DNA from: JAIVJZ01 sp036386515
Lineage (GTDB): Bacteria; Acidobacteriota; Blastocatellia; Pyrinomonadales; Pyrinomonadaceae
DNA length: 64,000 bases
NCBI GenBank assembly: GCA_036386515.1
Contig: DASVVO010000048.1
Span: forward strand, 24,494 to 88,493
Direction: 5' to 3'
Position 1 is the stretch's first letter; every line of letters starts with the position of its first letter. Positions 15,803 through 23,734 of the stretch are shown here, piece after piece. A program made the position numbers and the translations under genes. Under the pieces are notes generated by a model. It made no database searches and was not told where the DNA came from. It was given only the letters and a program-made list of their open reading frames with translations.

Positions 15803-16951
15803 TTAGCGCAGGTCAGTCGGCCTTATCCGCGTCCAACCTTCGGGCACGCACCAATCCTGATTTGCTTCGGAATACTCGTAAAACCGTATGGCGGCGTCGT
15901 ACCTGGCTTGTAAATGTTCTGGAAGCCGTGGGTCACGCAGTCGGGTGAGATACTCAACGGCAGAGTCCTGACGCGACTCTCGCCACGCGCGAGGCCAATC
16001 CAGCACGAGGCCGGAGAAGAGGGACTCGGCCACCTCTTTGAGCGGGGGCTGATACACAAACACGCAGTCCGGCGGAACCGGGAACGGTGGCGCTTCTGAC
16101 TTCCATGAGGCACTCAGTGCGATTCCTACCCAGTCGGACTTTCCTTCAAGTCTCACCGCCTCGATAAGGGGTGAGCCGAGGTAGATGCCGTTCTTCTTGT
16201 CCAGCCTGGCTCGTCCGACGGCGATGGCACCTCTTATCGGAAGGCCGAGGCCGAGGGCTTGGCAGAACACTTTTGAGCATCGGTTGAGAAACTCTTCGAC
16301 GTGTCCGGGATGATAGTGAACCCAGAGGAGCAGGCTGTCGCTGAAGTACGCGGTCTGCATCGGCAGCCACATCAGCGCGGGCACGGGATCTCCCCTTACG
16401 AGGGTCTGAGCCAGACTCCAAGGCCGAGTTTCCGACTGCGGCGCGAGTGCGACGGCCAGGAGTTCCTCGTATCTGCGCGACAACTCGTCCAGCCCGATGC
16501 TCTTCAGTAATTCTTCAAAACCCAGAACGTCAAGGAACGCGAACAGATACTCCGCAGGCTCTGCCGGGTCTGGGGTCTGTTCCCCTGACGGGGAGCCAAA
16601 GACGAGGTGACTTAGATAGACACCTGGGTAGGAGGGGAGAACATAGTCCGGCGGGGCATCAATGAGATTCCCGTCCGGGTCGATTCGCGCGACGAGCACG
16701 CAGAATGGACGACCCGACGCGGCCCACTCAGGTGGAAAGTCAGAAGCGGCTTTAGATACTAAGGGGTCGATAAGTAGTTTTATGGCATAGACCTGATCCG
16801 TACTGCACGAACGCCACTGCTCACGCGCGAGGCTGACGTACGCTTCCGGGCTTATGCCGCGTTTCATAGCCGCACCCTTATTAAGGTGCACGGTCGTGCT
16901 ATCGACGAATGCTTTCTCGTCGTCGGGGTTGAACAGTTCTTCAGGGGACAT
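15803..16951 (-). CDS. Protein with degenerate class III nucleotidyl-cyclase-like domain
   Basis: This protein has 382 residues. From about residue 133 the sequence YLFAFLDVLGFEELLKSIGL, TAYFSDSLLLWVHY, LGLGLPIRGAIAVGRA and GIYLGSPLIEAVRLEGKSDW follows the strand order of class III cyclases: DxxGF-like metal site, SDS strand, then RGAIxxG. Some metal and base-recognition residues cannot be confirmed by eye. The N-terminal 130 residues are unassigned. A GAGG site precedes ATG 16951. The upstream gene stops 24 bases away on the same strand, so the two probably form a transcript. A cyclic-nucleotide defence role is conceivable but there is no effector evidence. Confidence 0.5.
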   Translation of the reverse strand: MSPEELFNPDDEKAFVDSTTVHLNKGAAMKRGISPEAYVSLAREQWRSCSTDQVYAIKLLIDPLVSKAASDFPPEWAASGRPFCVLVARIDPDGNLIDAPPDYVLPSYPGVYLSHLVFGSPSGEQTPDPAEPAEYLFAFLDVLGFEELLKSIGLDELSRRYEELLAVALAPQSETRPWSLAQTLVRGDPVPALMWLPMQTAYFSDSLLLWVHYHPGHVEEFLNRCSKVFCQALGLGLPIRGAIAVGRARLDKKNGIYLGSPLIEAVRLEGKSDWVGIALSASWKSEAPPFPVPPDCVFVYQPPLKEVAESLFSGLVLDWPRAWRESRQDSAVEYLTRLRDPRLPEHLQARYDAAIRFYEYSEANQDWCVPEGWTRIRPTDLR

Positions 16952-16975
16952 GAAGTGTGCCTCAGGCCTCCTGTA

Positions 16976-17665
16976 TTACGAAGGTGAGCCGGCGGCTCGC
17001 GCTTGAGGCAGGTAAGTCTTCACGATTCTCTCGGCTGTCTCCAATACCCCCCGGTGAATGATGTCCCCGATCCCGAATTTGGTTTGCCGGGTTTTGACCC
17101 AGTTGACCATCTCGGCCGCTTGGGCCTGGGTGTAGAAACCTTCGGCGAAGGCGTTCAGCTTGAGAAGTTGGGCGTCGGCGAGGTCACTGATGATCCAGAC
17201 TGGGACATCCACCGGCTCCGCCCCGGGCACGTTCTTCAGCCAGAGGCTAACGGTGATGTCCGACAACTCGTTCGCCATGCCGTGTATCTGCAAGTGCCGC
17301 AGTAGCTCCAAGACGTGCGGCAGGGGGTTCTGGGTGCCGTGCAGCTTGAACTTGGGCTTGCCGGCGGGCAACTCTCGGTTGAGGGTGTCTTCGATGGCGA
17401 CGTATTCCGTCAAAGCACTCCTGAAAGCGGCCTCAGCCTTGCGGCGGGCGCGGGTGCCTCCCGGCTCTGAGTTCTTCATCGCGGCGCAGGCCGTTAAGGC
17501 GGCCTCAATCCGGTCGTGCGTCCGGGGCAACTTTCGCAGCACCTCCTCAAGTTCCATCGGGTAGAGTGCGGTAAACGTGTAAGTAAATTCAGGCTCCGGG
17601 GCTAAGTTATAGTTAAGCCGGTTGACCCTCCTCCTGCCCCTCTTGGAAGTTCCTCTATAAGCCAT
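16976..17665 (-). CDS. Hypothetical helical cargo protein
   Basis: This 229-residue protein has a basic N-terminus (GTSKRGRRRVNRLNYNLAP) and a long helical body (LPRTHDRIEAALTACAAM, VIEF-like segments absent, VWIISDLADAQLLKLNAFAE). I recognise no family. AAGGAA lies upstream of ATG 17665. It is the first gene of a leftward pair with the cyclase-like gene. The C-terminal part, KTRQTKFGIGDIIHRGVLET, could be a small binding domain. Confidence 0.6.
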   Translation of the reverse strand: MAYRGTSKRGRRRVNRLNYNLAPEPEFTYTFTALYPMELEEVLRKLPRTHDRIEAALTACAAMKNSEPGGTRARRKAEAAFRSALTEYVAIEDTLNRELPAGKPKFKLHGTQNPLPHVLELLRHLQIHGMANELSDITVSLWLKNVPGAEPVDVPVWIISDLADAQLLKLNAFAEGFYTQAQAAEMVNWVKTRQTKFGIGDIIHRGVLETAERIVKTYLPQARAAGSPS

Positions 17666-17962
17666 ACATTCGTTCCTTCCTCCGCTTGTAACGTCTCCCG
17701 TATTATATGTGCAGGCGATAAAGTTTATACAGTCAGGCCGGGTCAGGAGTGTCAGCGAAGGCGTGAGATTTACGGCTCCCGGGGGGCCGTGAAGTGGTAA
17801 GGCGGTCGCAAGTTAGGGGAGGCTAAGGAGAAGAGAGCGCTTTCTCGGCGACTAAGATCAGTTGAAAGTGGGGTTGCGTAGAGGGTTCATGGAGGAGGGG
17901 AAATTATAATCAGGTGAGATCGCAGTGCTAATCGTCAAGTCGATAGTCAGACCGGAGGTTAT

Positions 17963-18823
17963 ATGATATTGGAATGCGATCAGGAGATGGTAGACAGGGT
18001 GGAACAACTATTGCGGGTGAATTGCCCCTCCCCAGAGTCTGAATTAACTATATTAGGCGGGCTGGTGGCGTGCGTACCGAGGACTGAAGAGGGTGCGGAG
18101 ATGCGCCGAGCCGTGTTGGACGTTGACGACTTGGTTGCGCAGTCGCGGTGGCATTTGGGTCAGTCCCTTTTGTTGATGGAGATGTATCCCATCATCTTAG
18201 AGGCGGATAGTGACGCAGAGGGCATAGAGAAGGCGATGAAGGAGATAGGCATGCCTTCAAGCGCGCTGCTTTTGCTGCGCGGCTTCATAAAAGATGCCGA
18301 CCGCGCACTGTATAGCGACCTCGCCGAGCGCAGACGGGGCGGCACGGTGGCGGGCTGGATTTTTCACATGATGGTTGACAGCTCCCTCTACCGGACGTTC
18401 GCCGCCCTGGACAGGATCGCCCACGTCCTTTGGAACGTCGGCGGGCTGCCGAGGCAGAACGCCAAGGGGAAAGAGATTCGAGTTTACTTCCGGCCTGGAA
18501 AGGTTAAGGAGATAGACGCGGCGATAAACAATGCCCACACGCAAGAGATGGTGAAGATCGCCAACGGGCCGCTCATGGAGTTCTTAATCGGTTATAGGAA
18601 CAGATACACGCACAAGGCGAAGGCGTACTCTAAGATTGCAGGGACGTTACCTGTTGATGAATGGCATCGGGCCGACGGGACGCGCGTCGAGCAGAGGAGT
18701 GACGGATGGGAGGCTGAATTGCTGTTCGCTCTGGGTAGATCTGGCTACCTTCAACTGGTTGATGTCTTGAAGTTGACCGTTCCAATCTGCGAAGAGAAGT
18801 TGGGGCAGTATAAGTTCTTCTGA
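17963..18823 (+). CDS. HEPN/Cthe_2314-like helical protein
   Basis: This 286-residue protein is predicted mostly helical. It contains FLIGYRNRYTHKAKAYSKIA near residue 210, an R-x4-H motif in the context expected for HEPN-type folds. The preceding helix (VDSSLYRTFAALDRIAHVLW) resembles Cthe_2314-like proteins. The start ATG 17963 has ggaggtt just upstream. It stands alone between two leftward units. The 297 bases upstream hold no other gene. Function is unknown: it could be a toxin, an antiphage RNase or a non-catalytic fold. Confidence 0.6.
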   Translation: MILECDQEMVDRVEQLLRVNCPSPESELTILGGLVACVPRTEEGAEMRRAVLDVDDLVAQSRWHLGQSLLLMEMYPIILEADSDAEGIEKAMKEIGMPSSALLLLRGFIKDADRALYSDLAERRRGGTVAGWIFHMMVDSSLYRTFAALDRIAHVLWNVGGLPRQNAKGKEIRVYFRPGKVKEIDAAINNAHTQEMVKIANGPLMEFLIGYRNRYTHKAKAYSKIAGTLPVDEWHRADGTRVEQRSDGWEAELLFALGRSGYLQLVDVLKLTVPICEEKLGQYKFF

Positions 18824-19015
18824 CGCGGAAGAGCATGACGGGAGTCCTTTATTCAGTCACAAGGCTAATGTCCTGCTGATGCTGCGCTTGAGGTCGAGAA
18901 GGCGGGAACAAAAGAGCGTGGCTTTCTCTTTCAAAGTACGTCGTTAGTGCCGAGGCAGCGGGAGTTGGCTGTCTTGCAGAGGATTACGTACAGCGTTTGA
19001 AATACTTGTATGGGT

Positions 19016-20218
19016 CTAGCACGGAAGACCTTTTCGGCGTATCACGGCAACACCCAGCAGGCGAGAGAGAGACGATTTATTCAAAATCATCCCCCGCCGC
19101 TTCAGGTGGGCGATAGCCGCGATAGTCTCTATTTCAGAGGGGCAGTATTTAGCGCGGTACAGATGCTCATGTACGACGCTCCAGAACCAGAACGGGGCAC
19201 TTCGTGGGCGCTCTTGTGCTCTGGGTTCAAAGTTTCTTAACCAGAGCGAACTCCACACCTTGTATTTCCTTGAAAGCTCAATAAATCGGCTCGGCCACTC
19301 TTCTAGTAAGCAGTGGGTGAGTGCGAGCAAACGCCTTCGATTGAAGATGTCCAGTTCCTGCACGTCCGGGCGCGGCCGGGATGTCAGGGGCGTATAAGGT
19401 GCTATGTCAAAAGTGCTACATATCGCCTGCCTTAACCTGTCTACACGGCTGTCGTGCATCGCCATGACCTTCATTATTTGACGTAAAGCCGCGAAGTATA
19501 GATGGGAGTAAGTAAAAACGCTCTCACTTACTCGCACCACGCCAGTATCAATCGCACTTAAAAGGTCGGCGTTAAATCTTACTTCGGGGGGAGTGACCGG
19601 GACAGGTAACGTCGTCTCGCTGACCGCGCGCAGGTCGAAGCCGCAGTGGTTACAAGTGGTCATAGATTCGGCCGCGAACTTTCTGAAGTTCCCCAACTCG
19701 TCACGGTGGAAATTGACAGCACCGCAACATTGGGGGCAACGGTCGTGGAGCAGGGCATGATGTTTCTCACACGCCACCATGAAAGCTAACCGCCACTTCC
19801 GACGGTAGTAAGGCTCTTTATCCTCTGCTAAACAGCTTGGGCAGAATTGTTGACCGCACTTCGTGTGGGTGCGATGGTAGATTCCTACAGGAGTGATCCA
19901 TGCAGCAGGGCCGAGGCTCTTGTGCTCCTCGTAGAGTACGCTTTCGTAGGCGGCGAGCGTTGTGGCGCGCACGCGCTCAACCGGCGTGGCGGTTTTGTTG
20001 GACAGCGTTTGCAGCAATTCTGTATCCGCCGACCTGTCAATGTCTCGGTTCCATATCTGCTTTCGCGGCCAGATTATTGAGCAGAAAGTGTGAAGTTTAA
20101 TCCCGTGTTCCATTGCCAGACGTACCAGCCAGGACGACAGTAGCTCGTCCGGGTGTGGCTTGATGTGCGCGGGCCATAGCCTGCCCGACAGCCCTCTTGC
20201 TCCAGCCCTACCTCGCAT
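19016..20218 (-). CDS. tniQ: TniQ/TnsD-family target-selection protein
   Basis: This 400-residue protein begins with the TniQ signature LWPAHIKPHPDELLSSWLVRLA and carries zinc-binding clusters (KCGQQFCPSCL, CEKHHALLHDRCPQCC, CNHCGFDL). TniQ/TnsD proteins recognise the target DNA and recruit TnsC. At 400 residues it lies between short TniQ and full-length TnsD, which can bind an attachment site. ATG 20218 follows AGGTGAGC and lies 3 bases after the tnsC stop, so the genes are tightly coupled. A single TniQ and no Cas genes mean that this is not an RNA-guided element, as far as the window shows. Confidence 0.9.
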   Translation of the reverse strand: MRGRAGARGLSGRLWPAHIKPHPDELLSSWLVRLAMEHGIKLHTFCSIIWPRKQIWNRDIDRSADTELLQTLSNKTATPVERVRATTLAAYESVLYEEHKSLGPAAWITPVGIYHRTHTKCGQQFCPSCLAEDKEPYYRRKWRLAFMVACEKHHALLHDRCPQCCGAVNFHRDELGNFRKFAAESMTTCNHCGFDLRAVSETTLPVPVTPPEVRFNADLLSAIDTGVVRVSESVFTYSHLYFAALRQIMKVMAMHDSRVDRLRQAICSTFDIAPYTPLTSRPRPDVQELDIFNRRRLLALTHCLLEEWPSRFIELSRKYKVWSSLWLRNFEPRAQERPRSAPFWFWSVVHEHLYRAKYCPSEIETIAAIAHLKRRGMILNKSSLSRLLGVAVIRRKGLPC

Positions 20219-20221
20219 TGC

Positions 20222-21100
20222 TCACCTGCGCTTCGATGGCGGTATCCACTTGAGAGAGTTCAGTAGCCCGATGGCGATCTGCTCGTCGCCACTTTTGATG
20301 GCCTTCACCGCGGCTTTTACCAGGAGCGCGGAGAGTTCGCCGATAAGTCCTTCGCTCATCGAGAGCAGCTTGATTGCAAGCCCCGTCTCCACAAGGTTCG
20401 ACGGTTTCTTCAGAGGCAGCATCCGCTCGAAGCTGGCGAGCAGCTTCAAGTACTCGGCTCCCATGTCCCAGCGCGGCAGGTGGGCCGGCTCGAAGCGGTT
20501 CGCCATCTCGGGGACGGTCTGGAGCGCGACCAAGGCGTCCTTAGTCCCGACGCCGACGATGGGGATACGCAGCTCGTTGCCGAGGTACTTAAGCGTGTAG
20601 AGGAAGTGGCGCTGCTTGTTGAGATTTCCCGCGATGAGGTTGTGAATCTCGTCTAGGATGAGCATCTTGAGGCGGACGCGCCGCAGCATCTTGATCGCCT
20701 GGAACTGTTTCTTGTCCGGCGGGTCACTCGCCTTGTAGGGCGAGTAGACAGCTTCAAGAATGGTGTTGTAGAAGCGTCCTTCATCCGGTATGGGCGGGCA
20801 CTGGACGAGGAGCACGGGGATTACGGCCCCGTCGCCAGCGGGATTGTCGTAGGCCATGTGCTGGTCGTAAAAGCGGTTGACGATCATCGACTTCCCATTG
20901 TTCGTGTCGCCGTAGATCAGCAGGTTCGGCATCCGGTGGCTCTTCGGGTGCGTGAGCAATTCTTCGAGCTGTTCGCGAATCTCCCTAGCGCGCGTGTAGC
21001 CAATCCAGCGTGCCGCGCGTATCCGGGCGATGCGCTCCTCGTTCGTCAGCTTCAGCGTCTCCCTGGCGCTGTCGTTCAGGTAAGCGTATTCGTCACTCAT
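20222..21100 (-). CDS. tnsC: TnsC/TniB AAA+ ATPase
   Basis: This is a 292-residue AAA+ regulator of Tn7-like transposition. It has Walker A GDTNNGKS (residues 64–71), Walker B KMLILDEIHNL (D150, E151) and a sensor region VGVGTKDALVAL. The compact length matches TniB/TnsC of Tn5053-like and short Tn7-like systems, not the 555-residue Tn7 TnsC. A longer frame from 21310 lies over the exonuclease gene and is a shadow. ATG 21100 overlaps the exonuclease stop by 8 bases, and tniQ follows by 3 bases, which implies translational coupling of three proteins that should work together. Confidence 0.92.
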   Translation of the reverse strand: MSDEYAYLNDSARETLKLTNEERIARIRAARWIGYTRAREIREQLEELLTHPKSHRMPNLLIYGDTNNGKSMIVNRFYDQHMAYDNPAGDGAVIPVLLVQCPPIPDEGRFYNTILEAVYSPYKASDPPDKKQFQAIKMLRRVRLKMLILDEIHNLIAGNLNKQRHFLYTLKYLGNELRIPIVGVGTKDALVALQTVPEMANRFEPAHLPRWDMGAEYLKLLASFERMLPLKKPSNLVETGLAIKLLSMSEGLIGELSALLVKAAVKAIKSGDEQIAIGLLNSLKWIPPSKRR

Positions 21101-21821
21101 GGCTGGTAGCCAGTCCCTGCGGTTCGGGGCCTTCGGGGAAGACCATCCGGTAGTAGATGGCCCGCGCGATCTCCACGTCGCGTAGACAGTAGGCCGCCAC
21201 GCGGGCGTGGTTGCCGGCCAAGTATTCGTCGTAAACGCTACCGCCGTCCATGCCGTCGAGCTTGGAGAGGCCGACGCCGAGGATGTCGGAGAGCTGGTCG
21301 AGCGAGACAAGCGGGGCCTGTGGGTTCCAGTGTGCCCACTCGCGCATCGTGTCGTAGACGGGCGCGCTCTTGTAGCGTGCGAAGCTCAGGAGAATGCTCG
21401 GGTGAATACGGTTGATTCGTGAGCGCTTGTAAAGAAAAGGCAAATCGAAGTCCAAGACGTTGTGGCCGATGATGAGGTCGCGGCCTACGTTAAAATCATG
21501 CAACAAACGCCAGAAGGCGCGCAAGGTGCGGCGCTCGTCGAGGTGGAACCGGCCCGAAGGACGCTCGCGCCCCAGCAGCCCATAGTGCGCGACCTGCCAG
21601 TCGTGCTCGATGATGAGGCCGATGGCGAGCACTCGGCCGTACTCGGCGTGCAGCGCTAGGCGTCGGAACTGCTCTACGGTGCAGATGTCGGTGCCGTCGT
21701 CGGCGTCGGATGCCGAAAAGCCCCTGCGGCAGAGCTTGTGGACTATCTCGGGCTTTATGTGGGGCCGCCGCTCCTCTGGCGGAGGCACCGATTCCACATC
21801 CATGAAGATTCGCCTAAGCAT
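21093..21821 (-). CDS. DnaQ/PolB-exo-like 3'-5' exonuclease in the transposition operon
   Basis: This is a 242-residue RNase H-fold exonuclease. From ATG 21821, Exo I is FMDVES (D8, E10), Exo II is GHNVLDFDLPFLYKR (N121, D124, D126) and Exo III is YCLRDVEIA (Y211, D215), so all four acidic residues appear present. The closest type is the predicted 3'-5' exonuclease family related to the PolB proofreading domain. AGGGTG precedes 21821; a start at 21923 is possible. It is first in an operon with tnsC (8-base overlap) and tniQ, which makes cargo status less likely and an accessory role in processing or gap repair more likely. Confidence 0.82.
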   Translation of the reverse strand: MLRRIFMDVESVPPPEERRPHIKPEIVHKLCRRGFSASDADDGTDICTVEQFRRLALHAEYGRVLAIGLIIEHDWQVAHYGLLGRERPSGRFHLDERRTLRAFWRLLHDFNVGRDLIIGHNVLDFDLPFLYKRSRINRIHPSILLSFARYKSAPVYDTMREWAHWNPQAPLVSLDQLSDILGVGLSKLDGMDGGSVYDEYLAGNHARVAAYCLRDVEIARAIYYRMVFPEGPEPQGLATSHE

Positions 21822-22024
21822 CTGGACACCCTGGAGAGTTGGCGGGTAGACTCTGACGGTTAAGGTTTCAACGCTGTTTTGGAGGTTGCACGCCGTTCTA
21901 TGTGTGAAACGGGAGAGCTGCATCTTAGTCCAAAACCGGCTAGAAAGGAAGAGTTATTTTGACGGCATAGGCGGAGTTAAAACAGGACGTTTCAAGGGCT
22001 TGAAAATCTCCCGATGAGAGCGCC

Positions 22025-22264
22025 ATGAAATCAGGTTCTGAGGAGACCTACGAGCGTTTCCAGGAGATGTTGGCGGAGGCGCGAAGGAAGAGCGGGCTGT
22101 CGCAGCAGGAGGTGGCCGACCGGCTGGGCCGCCCCCAGACCTATGTCTCGAAGTGCGAATTGGGGACGCGGCGGATGGACGTGGTGGAGTTTCTGGAAAT
22201 GGCGGAGGTGTTGGGCTTCGACCCAGCGGCGTTCATCAAGAAGCTCAAGTCGGGACGGTTATAA
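22025..22264 (+). CDS. XRE-family helix-turn-helix regulator
   Basis: This 79-residue protein is a single XRE/Cro-type HTH: MLAEARRKSGLSQQEVADRL, then GRPQTYVSKCELGTRRMD and VVEFLEMAEVLGFDP. It is divergent from the exonuclease–tnsC–tniQ operon, with 203 bases between starts, so it is a good candidate repressor of that operon. It could also be an antitoxin for the HEPN-like gene 94 bases downstream. Both are inferences from position. Confidence 0.9.
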   Translation: MKSGSEETYERFQEMLAEARRKSGLSQQEVADRLGRPQTYVSKCELGTRRMDVVEFLEMAEVLGFDPAAFIKKLKSGRL

Positions 22265-22358
22265 TAAAGGCGCCGCCCAGGCGTCTTTGCCGGCGGCAGT
22301 TAGCACGCCTACCATGCGTTCGGCTGCCCGGGTTCGGAGTAAATTCGGAGGTGTGTTG

Positions 22359-22937
22359 ATGGTTGTTTCGCAGGCGGATGACCTGCGTAATGAAGCGTTA
22401 CGCAAGATTGGTCGTAATGTCGTGAACCTCCAGAAGATGGAGCGTGCCCTGAAGCTATTAGTAGTACGAAGCGACTTGAGTGGCTACATCTCAGAATTGA
22501 AAGGGAGATACCAAAGCAAGCTCGCTTATGTTGAGCGACTCTCGATGGGAAGGCTGGCCGATAATATTATCGACATCCTGTACTCGGCAGCCGATGAGAA
22601 CGCCGATGCGCCTGACGATTTAAAGGAAGCGTGGGTGGCTTTCGGATTTAGAATTGAAGGCGGGATGGAGCAAAAGAAAGCTGCAAAAAAGGCGCTGTCT
22701 CTCGTAGTAAATGAGCGGAATCGGCTTGTGCATAAGATGCTTGGCGAGTTCGATTCCGCATCTGTTGAAAGTTGCAGGGCGCTGATCAATTTACTCGATC
22801 AACAGCAAGAGCGTATTGCCCCTCACTTTGAAAGAATAATGGGATGGCTGAGAAGACTTCACGAGGGTCAGATGATACTTCTGGAAGTCCTGAAAGACGG
22901 CAAATTATTGGAAAGTGATGATGAGAAACGAATCTAG
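22359..22937 (+). CDS. HEPN-like protein, first candidate integron cassette
   Basis: This 192-residue helical protein starts at ATG 22359 after a good cggaggtgtgttg site. VNERNRLVHKMLGEF near residue 119 contains the R-x4-H HEPN motif, flanked by long helices (AKKALSLVV; VESCRALINLLDQQQERIAP). The larger frame starting at 22143 shadows the XRE gene. An attC-like site begins 35 bases after its stop, so it may be a captured cassette. A toxin role with the upstream XRE protein as antitoxin is possible but unproven. Confidence 0.65.
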   Translation: MVVSQADDLRNEALRKIGRNVVNLQKMERALKLLVVRSDLSGYISELKGRYQSKLAYVERLSMGRLADNIIDILYSAADENADAPDDLKEAWVAFGFRIEGGMEQKKAAKKALSLVVNERNRLVHKMLGEFDSASVESCRALINLLDQQQERIAPHFERIMGWLRRLHEGQMILLEVLKDGKLLESDDEKRI

Positions 22938-22971
22938 ACTCTGGTTGAGATGGGCATCGACGTTACGCGCC

Positions 22972-23058
22972 GCCGAACAACGGCATGCACCCGACCGCCG
23001 ACACGACGCTTGTCATGTAAATCAATCTCTTGGGGCCGGGTGATGCCGGGAGTTAGGT
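22972..23058 (+). other. attC-like recombination site 1
   Basis: The left arm CCGAACAACGGCATGCACCC and the right arm GGGTGATGCCGGGAGTTAGG pair as an imperfect palindrome with one unpaired G in the left arm. The outer boxes read CGAAC and GTTAGGT. The 87-base length and central spacer fit integron attC geometry. It lies between the stop of the HEPN-like gene and the next start. Confidence 0.7.
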
Positions 23059-23076
23059 GTCTTTCAATATCCGAGG

Positions 23077-23640
23077 ATGAATAATATTTCGAGAATGCCA
23101 GAAGCCGAGGTGAGTTTGAGATTAGCCTTTTGGCTTCTTGAGCGAGGTCACGCCGACGGGCGCGTTGATGTGGCCCTCGATGGAGCGCAAGTGCGTATCG
23201 GCGATACTGTCCATTTCGATTTGCCTGGTTTCTTAGAAGAGCACGGCTGGCGAAAGCTGAAAGAGTCGGACGCATGGCAATGTGAGTATGCGCTTGCTGT
23301 CGGCTTTGGTTCTGTGAGGATTCATTCTAATCCGGGTCGCGGGGATGTTGTCGCCCAGTTGCGCTCGGGCCATACTCTGCGCGTTGAATGCAAAAAGGGG
23401 CCGCTGACTCGTAACCCCAGTTCGCAGGAATATCCGCTCATTCGGGAGGCACTAGGGCAACTCCTAACGGTTCAAGAGCTTGGCGAGAATGATATTCTTG
23501 CGGTAGCTGTTCCTCATTCCTCGAAGTTCGAGGAGTTAGCAACACGTTGGCGAAATGCTCCGCTCATCAAACGGTTTGGAATTCGTATTCTTACAGTTGA
23601 GAGAAACGGGAATGTGTTTGGTTTTATGGACGCCGCCTAA
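23077..23640 (+). CDS. PD-(D/E)XK nuclease-like cassette protein
   Basis: In this 187-residue protein, PGRGDVVAQLRSGHTLRVEC followed by KKG gives the D…ExK core of restriction-like nucleases, with a later EYPLIREALGQLLTVQE helix matching the usual Q-containing helix. The N-terminal part (EVSLRLAFWLLERGHADG) is helical. ATG 23077 is used; ATG 23095 is an alternative. Its stop codon TAA lies inside the left box of the following attC-like site, which is characteristic of gene cassettes. The substrate is unknown. Confidence 0.7.
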   Translation: MNNISRMPEAEVSLRLAFWLLERGHADGRVDVALDGAQVRIGDTVHFDLPGFLEEHGWRKLKESDAWQCEYALAVGFGSVRIHSNPGRGDVVAQLRSGHTLRVECKKGPLTRNPSSQEYPLIREALGQLLTVQELGENDILAVAVPHSSKFEELATRWRNAPLIKRFGIRILTVERNGNVFGFMDAA

Positions 23641-23721
23641 CGGCGATATGCAGCGGACGCGCAAATTAGTAGGTCTTTTATCATCAAAGGCCCGTGCGCG
23701 CCGCGGAGGCATGCGTTAGGC
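23635..23721 (+). other. attC-like recombination site 2
   Basis: It begins GCCTAAC (containing the stop of the upstream gene) and ends GTTAGGC, a perfect complementary pair of outer boxes 87 bases apart. Inner partly pairing arms are present (ATGCAGCGGACGCGC with GCGCGCCGCGGAGGCAT). This is the clearest of the three sites. Confidence 0.78.
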
Positions 23722-23734
23722 TTCCGTTGAGTTT

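Noticed and set aside
20222..21310. Long 362-residue TnsC
   Set aside because: The first 70 residues overlap the exonuclease gene in another frame and are Ser/Thr-rich; the ATG at 21100 fits the family.
22143..22358. N-terminal extension of the HEPN-like gene
   Set aside because: It reads through the XRE gene in another frame with Trp/Arg/Ser-rich shadow sequence.
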